NCBI GenBank assembly: GCA_001275005.1
Contig: JWZX01003361.1
Span: 1 to 51,322, forward strand
Origin: Chrysochromulina tobinii
Taxonomy: Eukaryota > Haptophyta > Prymnesiales > Chrysochromulinaceae
Length of the DNA: 51,322 nucleotides
Reading direction: 5' to 3'
Numbering within the stretch: position 1 is the stretch's first letter; the number at the start of each line of letters is the position of its first letter. Under the pieces are notes generated by a model. The model worked only from the letters and a program-made list of their open reading frames with translations, had not been told where the DNA came from and searched no databases. Positions 1 to 8,504 of the stretch are shown piece after piece. Position numbers and translations under genes: made by a program.

Positions 1-235
1 GGGGGGGGGCTCACCGAGAGGTCGAATGATGACGACTGGATGTGCGGGGGGCAGCCACGCTGGGGGTAGCCACGCTGGGGGTAGCTACGCGGCTCTGGGC
101 GTGAGCGACGACGAGCGCTTCCGCCTCTCGACCTACGGTGTGAATGATACCGACGGTGTGAATGACACGTTGATTTGCCACGGATGAGCCGCCTTGCATG
201 CCGGTGCTCACCACAGCGCGGTCCCGCCCACACAG
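1..235 (+). other. Probable intron/5' flank of the cNBD gene
   Basis: No convincing coding sequence. It opens with a G run, then two near-identical 15-bp units (GCCACGCTGGGGGTA) around 54-86 and a duplicated GACGGTGTGAATGA unit around 130-165. Around 172-187 the stretch TTGATTTGCCACGGATGAG closely matches TTGATTGCCACTGATGAG inside the intron at 491-612, so this is probably the 3' part of a further intron of that family. The proposed acceptor is CACACAG ending at 235, which opens the downstream reading frame in phase 0. The true start of the gene lies to the left of the window. Confidence 0.4.
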
Positions 236-2584
236 GTGTCGACGACACGTTTGACGGACGAGGAGGAGGAGGAGGTGGAGGAACTCGCTCGCGCCCACGA
301 CAGCGCGTGGACCCACGTGGGCGCCGTCGTGGGCGCTCAAGCGGCGGCCGAGGCGGAGGCGATCGAGGGCGGCGCCCAGTACGGCGGCGACGGCCCACGC
401 CCAACACAGCGCGCGGAGGTGCCCTCCGAAGTGTTCGCGATGGCGCTCTCCCTCGCCTCCTCCGTCACCTCGCCGCATCTCGATGAGCAGGTGTGAATGC
501 CACTGATGACCTGTGATGACCACCGATTGCGAGGTTTGATTGCCACTGATGAGGCTCTCCTTCAGCTCCGTCACCTCGCCGCATCTCGATCTCGCCGCAT
601 CTCGATGAGCAGTTTCGAATGCTCATCGCGTCCCTCGACGCGCCCACGATGACGCGCGCGGTCGCGGGCACCTCCGGCCGCATCGCCTCGTACGGCTCCC
701 TCTCGAGCCAGGTACGCTGATGACCCCTGATGACCCCTGATGACCCCTGATGACCCCTGATGACCACTGATGACCACTGATGACCCCTGATGACCCCTGA
801 TGACCCACTGATGACCCCTGATGACCCTCCGTCGGCGCGCCGAGCAGGTGAGTGCGCGCCCCGGCGAGCCCCCGAAAGAGATCGCTCAGCTCGGTCCGGG
901 CGACTTTTTCGGAGAGACTGGGTTGCTCGAGGGGCGCGTCACGCGCAACACCGACGTGCTGTGTCGGACGCCCGTCGAGGTGCTCATGATCGGCAACGCC
1001 ATGTTCCTCCATTTGACTGGGCGCGCCAATGCGGGCTCCGCGGGGGCTGCCATCGCGTCCAAGATGCGAGAGCGAGCCGAAGCTCGGCAGCGCTCACGCT
1101 TGACACGGGCCATCGAGATGATGGAGGCCGCGCCGCTGCAGCCCATGAAATTCTGCAAGGGGGATGTGTTGTTTCGTCAAGGCGATCAGGCGACCCACTT
1201 TTACATCCTGAAGGCTGGTCAGCTTGCGAGCTCGTTCGTCGCCTCCACCGGAGAGCAGGCGGACCTCGGCATCCTCTCGGCTGGCATGCGCTTTGGGTGG
1301 AAGAACCGCGAATGGCGCCGATCGCCGCGGATTGCGTCTGATGACCTCTGATTGCCTCCCTCATCAGGCATGCACTTTGGGTACGATTCGGTGCTTGGAG
1401 AGGTCCACGACACGACTGTGCGGTGCCTGACGGATGCCGAGGTGCTCGCAGTGCCACGCGAGCAGCTGCAAAAGGCTGTCGGTCACGATACCTATCTGCA
1501 GTCCGTCTGGCAAGCACCCGCCAAGAGGTCGATCCTGCTGCGCCGTGAGCTGTCCCAAGCGCTGTCCCAAGCGCTCTCTCGCGGACAGGAGGATGCGATG
1601 GCGCCGACGAGCGGTGAAACCAAAGGGTTGGCAGGCGGCCTTGGCAGTCGTGCACTGAGAGCCGACAGGCTGAAAGCTGAGGATATTGAGCCGTTGCTAC
1701 GGCGCTCGCGACCCTGTCGCCTCGTACAAGGTGAGGTGGTCTTCGAGCAAGGGTCGGTGCCGAGCGCAGTGTACCTGCTCCGCGAGGGAGAATGCCAAGT
1801 CGAGACGACCACAGGCGCCGGCAACTACACGACAGTGGTGGGCAAGCTCACGGCTGGAGATCATTTTGGAGAGGGGGCGCTGCTCGAAGGTCGCGATCGA
1901 CGCAATTCAGCGGTTCGGTGCATTGACCCGAACGGCTGCCAGCTCGGCGTCCTGAGTAAGGGCGCCTTCAGCGCCATCTTGCGCGCGCAGCCCGAGCTTG
2001 CCACCGCGTTCGAGAGCATCACGGCCAGCCGCAATCGCAAGCGGCTTCGTTCCATCATCGCTTTGGCAGTCGAGCGCTCCGAGTGCGAAACGCGCTCGCT
2101 CAAGACCGGACAAGTGCTTTTCTCTCAAGGCGATACTGCTACCGACTTTTTCATGGTCGAGTCAGGCGCGGTGCAAATGGCATACCGAACCAGCGATGGT
2201 CGCCAGCTGCCGTCACGCACGCACCGCGCGGGCGACATTTTTGGTGCGTCCGGGCTGGTTGCCGGCGATCGCAAGCGGCGTGACATTGCCATTGCCATCG
2301 AGCCGACCGTGGTGAAAGCGATTCCACACTCGCGCTTCAACGCGCTTATGCGCCAAGACTCACTTCTCGCCGAGGGGCTTCGCCGGTCGACCACCTTCAG
2401 CGATCTGAACGGTGGTGAGTCGAGCGCAGCCACAGATCATAGTGCTCACGCCGAGCCCGTCCAGAAGGGTCGCGGTCGCAGTGTTCGCGAACTCGCGGTT
2501 GCATGGAGCGGCCACGTACTTGTGGGCAAAGACGCGTCGCGCGACAATAAGAACAAGGAGGCAGGAGGGCAACAACGCCCCTGA
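236..2584 (+). CDS. Protein with multiple cyclic nucleotide-binding domains (5' partial)
   Basis: Model: join(<236..490, 613..711, 848..1283, 1368..2584), about 668 codons, in frame across all junctions. The encoded protein contains at least three, probably four, cNMP-binding (cNBD/Crp-like) modules. Each shows the phosphate-binding-cassette pattern: GDFFGETGLLEG..RN near the start, GDHFGEGALLEGRDRRN and GDIFGASGLVAGDRKRR later, with G(D/E)VLF.QG(D/S).A upstream of each. The second-module cassette (MHFGYDSVLGE) is degenerate and is created across the 1284-1367 intron. The first module looks incomplete, so an exon may be missed. No kinase, channel or cyclase domain is visible; a kinase could lie upstream. 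The N-terminal exon is acidic and alanine-rich. Tandem cNBD proteins are common in flagellated protists as cAMP/cGMP sensors; ligand preference cannot be read here. Exon 1 is the least certain. Confidence 0.8.
491..612 (+). repeat. Introner-like intron 1 of the cNBD gene
   Basis: GT-AG intron (GTGTGAATGC donor, GATGAGCAG acceptor) that keeps frame between LDEQ and FRML. It contains TGATGACC units and TTGATTGCCACTGATGAG. The exon sequence before it (460-490, CTCCGTCACC...GATGAGCAG) is repeated inside its 3' end at 566-590. A second, 16-bp shifted copy follows at 591-612, so only splicing at the last GAGCAG restores the frame. Confidence 0.65.
712..847 (+). repeat. Minisatellite intron 2 of the cNBD gene
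   Basis: GT-AG intron (CAG|GTACGC to GAGCAG|GTGAGT) made almost wholly of about eleven tandem 10-bp units, CTGATGACCC with CTGATGACCA variants. Removing it joins SLSSQ to VSARPGE in frame and restores the approach to the GDFFGE cassette. Each CTGAT fits the CURAY branch-point consensus. The same unit, same sense orientation, fills the intron at 13145-13343. Confidence 0.75.
1284..1367 (+). repeat. Introner-like GC-AG intron 3 of the cNBD gene
   Basis: The 16-mer GGCATGCGCTTTGGGT (1283-1298) recurs as GGCATGCACTTTGGGT (1367-1382), 84 bp later. Splicing at G|GCATGC (GC donor) and CATCAG|GCATGC restores LSAGMHFGYDSVLGE in frame. No GT donor nearby gives the right phase. The interior carries CTGATGACCTCTGATTGCC and ends CTCATCAG, like the intron at 6884-6952. 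Confidence 0.7.
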
Positions 2585-3190
2585 GAGCTGCTGCGTAAGC
2601 TGCCGAGCTTTTGCGTAGGCGCATGAGGATTTGCGCGTGAGGCTCAGCCCGCCAGGCCACACCCTGTCCCGGAGGCATGCAGATTGCATGCGTTCCCAAC
2701 CCGTCAATCGTGTTACCAAATTAGTGTGTAACGGTTCGGGCGCGAGCCCTCCAGTTCGCAGTTGTTGTGCAATAAGTGACTAACTCAGTAAGATTCCCAC
2801 ATGGATTCCCATCGCGTGCATGAAGATTCCCGGGCCGCATACGCAGCCGGGTTTCGTTTCATGACTAGCCCCTGGAAATACTCGGGGCAGTTGGTGCCTC
2901 AGGGCAGGCAGTCCAGTGGGACGGCAGCCGCTGAGCACCCCGCACGCGATTTTGAGTAGGATCGTGTACAGGTGTCAGGTCGGTTTCAGGACTGTTACAG
3001 GCGTTGACGCGTGGCCGGTCTCAACGTCCTCACCAACCTCACGGCTCGCCCATGAGGTAGCAGAGCTGTGTGAAGCCCATTACTCCTGTCAAGTCAAGTC
3101 AAGTTGACCGACTTGACTCGACAGCGTCTCTTGCGGGGCTTCTTTTTTAACGAAGCGGAGACGAGATACATGCGAGGTCGCCCTGTCATC
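2585..3190. other. Intergenic, no gene seen
   Basis: This is 3' flank of the cNBD gene and 5' flank of the SET gene. It holds a duplicated GATTCCCA motif near 2795-2815 and, at 3092-3118, direct TCAAG repeats followed by an inverted copy (TCAAGT...ACTTGA), about 75-100 bp before the preferred SET-gene start. Frames here are short and unconvincing. Confidence 0.4.
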
Positions 3191-4693
3191 ATGTCGCTCG
3201 CGCTGCTCGCACGCTGCCTCACGCTTCAGACATGTGCTGCAGTCCAGCAGACGCCATCGACGGCCGGACGCGGCTTTGGTGCCGTACCCACCAGCAAAAA
3301 AGAAAAAGCAGTGAGCAAGGTGCAGGACGGTCTGAACACTGCTGGCACGACCAACGCAGCTTTCGAAGAGTGGGCAAAGAAGAGTGGCATCGAGAAGTTT
3401 GAACCCATGGAGATCCACGAGTTCCCGGACACGGGTCGAGGCGTGCGTGCGACCACAGAAATCGTTCCCAGCGCGCGCATCGTCAAGGTGCCCTCGCGCC
3501 TCGCCCTGCAGGTGAACTCGCTCACCAAGAGCCCGGCGTGGTGCGACGAGGCATGCTGGAAGGCCGCCAAGTGGGACGCGCGGCTGGCGATGATGCTCTT
3601 GCGCGAGGAGCAGGACGCACGCTCCGACCTCAAGCCCTGGCTGGCGCAGCTCCCGCGCTCCTTCAACACGCCCGTGCTGTGGTCCGACGCGGCCGCGGCT
3701 TTTGGTGTGGTCAGCTACCCCGCCCTCTCTGCCGCCGTGGCGGCGCAGCGCGCTGAATGGGACGCTGCGCGCGCCAAGGCGCCCGGGGCGCCGTCCAAGG
3801 AGAAGTGGGATTGGGCCATGAACGTCGCCCGCTCGCGCGCCTTCTCAGGCCCGTATACGCCCAGCACCTTTGTGGGCTCGCTCAGTACGCTCTTCGGAGC
3901 GTCCACCCTCGCGCTCGTGTACGCGCTCGTCGTGGGCGGCGCGGGCGCGGCGGATCAGGCCTTTGACGGCTTCCTCGCCGCGGTGGTCTTCATCCTGTGC
4001 AACGACTTCCTCATCGGCCCGCGCTTCTCGTCTGCCAAGCGCCACGTTCTCTGCCCGTGGATTGATTTGCTCAATCACGATGGCAATCTCGGCAAGTCCG
4101 AGATAGCCTACGAGTACTTCTCGGATGCGTTCGCGGCGCGGCTCGACCCCGATGGTGGCGCGGTGGCCGCGGGCAGCGAGGTGCTCATCTCGTACGGCCC
4201 GCGCACCAACGACGTCCTGCTGCAATACTACGGCTTCGTGCAGCCAAACAACCCGTTCGACATCTTCGCTGTGCAGCAGGAGATGCTCATCCTGGACCTC
4301 AATGCCCACCGGACGCTGAGCGCCGAGGCGCTGCCGGCGCTCGCCAAGGCGGGGCTGACGGACCCGACGGCCTTCCATGCGCTGAGTGCCGACGGGGCTG
4401 GCGAGTCGACCAGCCGTCTCGCTCGCCTCGTCCTGCATCCGGCAGCGGCCTCTCAGGCCGACGAGGGCAAGCAGCCACTCTCTCCAACGGCCGAGGCCGA
4501 TGTGCACCGCGCCCTTGCCGCCGTGGCCGAGGCACGGCTCGCGGCCATGCTGCTGCCCGAGCAGGTGGCGGCCGCGGCGCTCGCCGAAGACGTGCCGAGA
4601 GAGCTGATGACCGCCTTCATTGCCGAGAAGCGTCGCGTGCTCGAGGCGAGCTCGAGGGCTCTTCGGCGGAAGGCGTTGGGCGTGGGGGCGTGA
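3191..4693 (+). CDS. SET-domain protein methyltransferase, Rubisco-LSMT-like
   Basis: 500 aa single-exon gene. The start at 3191 is preferred over an in-frame upstream ATG at 3104 because it opens with MSLALLARCLTL, a signal-peptide-like stretch; a polar transit-like segment follows, suggesting plastid or secretory targeting. The fold matches SETD3/Rubisco LSMT proteins: a split SET domain with TGRGVRATTEI near residues 80-90, the catalytic WIDLLNHD motif near 300, and ISYGPRTNDVLLQYYGF followed by a Rubis-subs-bind-type helical C-terminus. Such enzymes methylate lysine or histidine using S-adenosylmethionine; the substrate here is unknown. Odd: between about residues 230 and 285 the SET insert is strongly hydrophobic (LALVYALVVGGAG, FLAAVVFILCNDFLIG) and could span a membrane. 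It converges with the IMPACT gene. Confidence 0.85.
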   Translation: MSLALLARCLTLQTCAAVQQTPSTAGRGFGAVPTSKKEKAVSKVQDGLNTAGTTNAAFEEWAKKSGIEKFEPMEIHEFPDTGRGVRATTEIVPSARIVKVPSRLALQVNSLTKSPAWCDEACWKAAKWDARLAMMLLREEQDARSDLKPWLAQLPRSFNTPVLWSDAAAAFGVVSYPALSAAVAAQRAEWDAARAKAPGAPSKEKWDWAMNVARSRAFSGPYTPSTFVGSLSTLFGASTLALVYALVVGGAGAADQAFDGFLAAVVFILCNDFLIGPRFSSAKRHVLCPWIDLLNHDGNLGKSEIAYEYFSDAFAARLDPDGGAVAAGSEVLISYGPRTNDVLLQYYGFVQPNNPFDIFAVQQEMLILDLNAHRTLSAEALPALAKAGLTDPTAFHALSADGAGESTSRLARLVLHPAAASQADEGKQPLSPTAEADVHRALAAVAEARLAAMLLPEQVAAAALAEDVPRELMTAFIAEKRRVLEASSRALRRKALGVGA

Positions 4694-4989
4694 TCGTCGA
4701 GGCCCACGGCACATGCCGTGGCTGGGGTACTTTTGGTGCTCCGTCACGAATTGAGACCCACCTCGTCGATTGGGCGCGAATTGGGGACACGAGGAATGCT
4801 CGGGTTTAATTAGGCTGCCTCGCGACTCAGTCTCAGATGAGTGTTCTCTTTCATGCAAATCCGATTCGATGAGCGCGGTCTCCGGAAACTCCATCCGATC
4901 CCTAGCGTAGCAGCTCGGACGAATTTGCAGAGAGCGCATTCACGCCACACGCCACACCGCGCCACACCCAGAGGCACTCTAACGCGAGA

Positions 4990-5643
4990 TCATACTAAGG
5001 TCGATGCCTGCTGCGCACGCCGCTCGGCGGCCTCTGCCATCAAGCGCCGCCGTTCTACCGCCTCGGCTGCGGCAGCTGCTGCGGCATCCTCGGCCCGTGC
5101 GCGCTTTTTGCCGCCTTTGGCGCCAGCGATGACAGAGCCAACGGATGACGATGACGCCGCGGTCCCGACGCTGCTCTCGCCACCCACCTTCTGCCCCGCT
5201 CCCCAGCAGTGCAGGATGCCCTTGTCAGGCAGGTGATTCAGCTCCGTGAGCAGCGCCTCGGCCGCGCTGCAGATATGGTCGAACCTGACCTTGCCCAAAT
5301 TCTGGCCGCCGTATACGCGAGACACCATGACAGCAACGTCAGTTGCCTTGAGCCTCGTGAGGCAGCCCATCAATCGCTGCCCACCATTTGCTTCGCCGTC
5401 GTCGTCGTACGCCTTTTGTAGCTTGCCCGCCTCACGAACACGAAACGCTGTCATGTTGTTGTCGGCACCAGCAGCATCACCCTCACCTCGCATGAGGACA
5501 ATCGCTGCATGTGCCGCAGCTACTGAGCGCACCGGCCATACGACCTGGGCGGTGAAGAGGGAGCCACGATCGGTGATCGATGCGGAGGAACGCGCCAGCT
5601 GCACGCTGCCGTGACGCCCTAGGTGGCGAGTCTCGCCGTGCAT
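4990..5643 (-). CDS. IMPACT/YigZ (UPF0029) family protein
   Basis: 217 aa. Residues about 24-135 match the IMPACT N-terminal/YigZ fold: TDRGSLFTAQ at the start, then NNMTAFRV, DDDGEANGGQRLMG and VMVSRVYGGQNLGKVRFDHI. These correspond to the DDDGEP..AG.P.L and V.V.RYFGG..LG motifs of the family, with the usual DDGE core retained. Family members modulate GCN2 signalling or have unknown RNA-related roles. The C-terminus adds a basic KGGKKRARAE stretch and an alanine/glutamate/arginine-rich helix ending QQASTLV, possibly nuclear or nucleic-acid binding. The RWD domain of animal IMPACT is absent. The stop lies 296 bp from the convergent SET gene. Confidence 0.85.
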   Translation of the reverse strand: MHGETRHLGRHGSVQLARSSASITDRGSLFTAQVVWPVRSVAAAHAAIVLMRGEGDAAGADNNMTAFRVREAGKLQKAYDDDGEANGGQRLMGCLTRLKATDVAVMVSRVYGGQNLGKVRFDHICSAAEALLTELNHLPDKGILHCWGAGQKVGGESSVGTAASSSSVGSVIAGAKGGKKRARAEDAAAAAAAEAVERRRLMAEAAERRAQQASTLV

Positions 5644-5818
5644 TGTGAACGAAGTTCATCTGAACTTCTGAAGCATTGCTGGAAAAGGTCAGCTCAGAAC
5701 AAACGCAAGGCCGCTAGCCGCGATACTGTTGTACGCTCTAATCCGGGGGCGCCGCGCGCGCGCACGCCGCGGCGACGGGGCAGAAGGCCCATTCGAACGC
5801 CAGAGGGGTTCTCGCTCC

Positions 5819-8284
5819 TCACGACGAACACGACGAGCGATGGCGCGTGAGCCTCGCAGAGAGCCACGCGACGGCAAGGGCGAGCAGCGCCGTCGTCGAT
5901 GCCGCTGGAGGCGCGGCGGCGCGATGCGTGCCGGAGGCGACGGGGACGAGGTCTGGCGGGATCTTCCATACGTCATTCGAGCAGTCGAATCGCCCAAATC
6001 TGTTACAGTCTCCTTGGCCTCGGTCCACCTGCGGCACAATCGCGTCGAGCACGAGCTCAAACTCGGTGCGCGCCGTGTTGAGCCCCATGTCCTGTACGCT
6101 CACAAACCACTCGGCTGCTCGCCGCAGGTCGGCCCGTCCCTGAGCGCCGTAGGGGACGATCGACGTGTTCGCACTCGCGTAGCGGCGAACGCCCGTGTAA
6201 CGGTCGAAGGAGGTATACCATGTGAGCTCACAATCTCCCACGCAGCTCGATCCCACGACGTCGGTCGGGTCCGAGCAGTCGCCCACGCAGAGGGCATTCT
6301 GGATGTCGCCGGGGTAGGTGGACGCGCGACCCGCCCGCAGGTAGACTGCGCGCACTGCGCCGCGCGTCACGTTGAGCCGCGCGCGGAGAGCTTGTGCTGA
6401 ATCGAGCACCCGCACAACAAAGTGGACCATCCGACCGCAGCAGACCGAGCCGTCGCCGCCGCCCGCGCGCGGCGTGATCGTGGTGCCGAGTGGCTTGCGC
6501 GCCGCGCTCAAGTGGAAATTGAGGTCCAACGTAGTGGGCATGAGGCCTTGTGCCTCGGCCTCAGCCCTCGGCGCGAGGTAGACGCCTATGTGCCACGTGC
6601 GCGGGACGAACGGGTTGTCGGGGGCCATCGAGACGCTCATCGGCTCGGTGAGCCACAGTCTGTTGGTCGTGATGCTCGAGCCCACATCGTAGAGCGTCGC
6701 ATTGGGTGGCGCGCCCTCCCTTATGAGCAGGTGCGTCACGCTTTGCGACAGGCCCACGAAGACATTCGCAGCCTCCTCGTTGGTCGCCTGGACCGTGTAG
6801 CGGCGCCACTGGCCATAGCTCACACACCCAGGGCGCACCTCACGGTGGGCCAGCGCGCCGTCGGCAAACGGCTGGTGGCGCACCTGATGAAGGGGGCAAT
6901 CCGATGCAATCAGACGTACTCAGACGTACTCAGGCGTGCTCCGTCGGCAAACGGCTGGTGGCGCAAGGCGCACCGTGAGCTCATAAAAGGGCCGGTTGGG
7001 CTTCATCTCGTTGTTGGCCCGATTAGGGTTGCACGTGGGCGGCGTCGTCCCGGCCCGCATGGACGTGTACAACGGCTGGTAATGGGGGCCCACGTACCCG
7101 TTGGTGCAGCCCGCGCCGATGTATTGCATGCCGACGGGCGACTGGAGGGTCGCCGCGTGCACAGCGAGCGCATACCGTCCAGCTTGGGGCGCCTCCGTGC
7201 AGAAGAGCGACGCGTTCGCGAACTCAGTCGAGTTGACGATTGGCACGACACGCACGTCGGGCAGAACTGCCACCGCCGCCGCGCCCCCGCCCTTTCCGAC
7301 CGGCGGCGGCGGCGGCGGGCGGAAGACGTTCACGGCGGTGGGGCATGTGTTGCGCGAGACGATCAAGCTGCCGAGCAGGCCGTGGTCGACATGATCACGC
7401 GCCTGGCCCGTCAAGTCGTCTACGTACGTCGAGAAGCGCTCAAGACGGCGCAACGAGAGGCTCAGCACGTCGAAGCTGCCCACGTTGATGGCGAAGTAGT
7501 GCATCGCATCGGGCTCAATGGGTGCGGTGATCACGTCGCCATCGCTGACCTGGCGCGGCACGCGCGTCGCCGCAATGTCAAACGGGCAGCCGAAGCCCAG
7601 CATGCTACCCCACGAGCAGCGTACGCCGACCATCACGAGCGGGTGCACGAGCGACGCGCAGCCCTGATCGCCGAGTGTGGTGTTGAACCCCAGCGTCAAC
7701 GTGAGCGAGTCGACGCCGGGCCGATAGAACACGGTGCCTGGCACTGCGGCCGCGGCCGCCTGCGTCGGGTTGAAAGTCGCTGGCACGTCCCACTGCGATG
7801 GCATCGCGTTCAGAGCACCCATGCCGTTGACGATGATCACGTCGCTCGTGGCGTATCGATTCTGCGTCTCGACCCACATGCTGTCGAACTGCACGACGAC
7901 GGCCTGGGTCTCGCTGACTGTCGTCGCACGTCTCACGGTTCGGACCACGGTGTCTGGCGGTAGAGGTGTCTGGCGGGCAAAGGTCGTCACGCTGCGCTGG
8001 CCCGTTGTCACAAACTGGAACCACTGCCAGTGGCCGTGGCAAAGCCCGCGAACGTGCAGCGGTGTCGACGAGAGTACGGGGATCGGCCGCTGCGCAAACT
8101 GGCCCGGGCTTTCAGGGTTGGGCGGCATGCCACAGGGAACCAGCTGGGGCGGCGGAGGCGGTGGGAACGGAGGCCTGGGCGGAGGCGAGGGCGGTGGCGG
8201 TGGAAACTGGGGAGGTAAGGGCGGCGGTGTGCGGGGATTCAAGTCGGGCGGTGGGGGCCTCGGGGATCGGAACCGCGCGGACAT
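5819..8284 (-). CDS. Proline-rich extracellular/cell-surface protein with PPC-like modules
   Basis: Model: complement(join(5819..6883, 6953..8284)), about 798 aa. The N-terminus is a hydroxyproline-glycoprotein-like spacer with long proline runs. Three related beta-sandwich-like modules can be seen, each opening with a short aromatic strand: CHGHWQWFQFVTTG, AMHYFAINVGSFDVLSLSL and CVSYGQWRRYTVQATNE. The last two resemble bacterial pre-peptidase C-terminal (PPC) domains. Paired cysteines (CVGDC twice) suggest disulphides. The C-terminus ends in a hydrophobic helix (TALLALAVAWL) and a short basic tail, consistent with a membrane or GPI anchor. The start is uncertain: the frame stays open upstream to about 8506, overlapping the divergent thioredoxin-like gene, and a signal peptide is not obvious, so a 5' exon may be missing. 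Function unknown; cell covering or adhesion is an inference. Confidence 0.7.
6884..6952 (-). repeat. Introner-like intron with perfect 25-bp flanking repeat
   Basis: A perfect 25-bp direct repeat (6858-6882 and 6941-6965, CCGTCGGCAAACGGCTGG...) lies 83 bp apart across this intron. In the sense strand the intron begins GTTTGCC inside the first copy and ends GGATTGCCCCCTTCATCAG just before the second. Splicing joins RLAPPA to VRHQPFADG in frame. The interior has GAGTACGTCT and TGATTGC repeats like the other introns of this family. Confidence 0.75.
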
Positions 8285-8504
8285 GCCAGCGACCTGCGGC
8301 TCAGCGAGGGCGGGCGGCGGTGTCCCAGGGGGCGTCAAGGGAAAAAGGGCGTGAAAGAGTGAACCGTACAAAAACGGGGAACCGGGACATCCCCGGTGCA
8401 CGGAAAACTCGATGTGCCTCGCGGGAATTCGTGTCTTCCAAATTCGTTTAGTTTCTGCAACTGGTCCTTTTCTTGCAATCGAGACTCCTGAATCGGAGGC
8501 CGAC

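Noticed and set aside
509-560. GUGAUGA and CUGA motifs in intron 1 suggesting an intronic C/D snoRNA
   Set aside because: Box spacing is too short, no terminal stem is visible, and the motifs simply belong to the CTGATGACC repeat found in many units.
3845-4939. 364-codon minus-strand frame
   Set aside because: Antisense shadow of the SET gene; Arg/Glu-rich composition.
6422-7963. 513-codon plus-strand frame
   Set aside because: Antisense to the PPC-like surface protein; Arg/His/Val-rich with no domain pattern.
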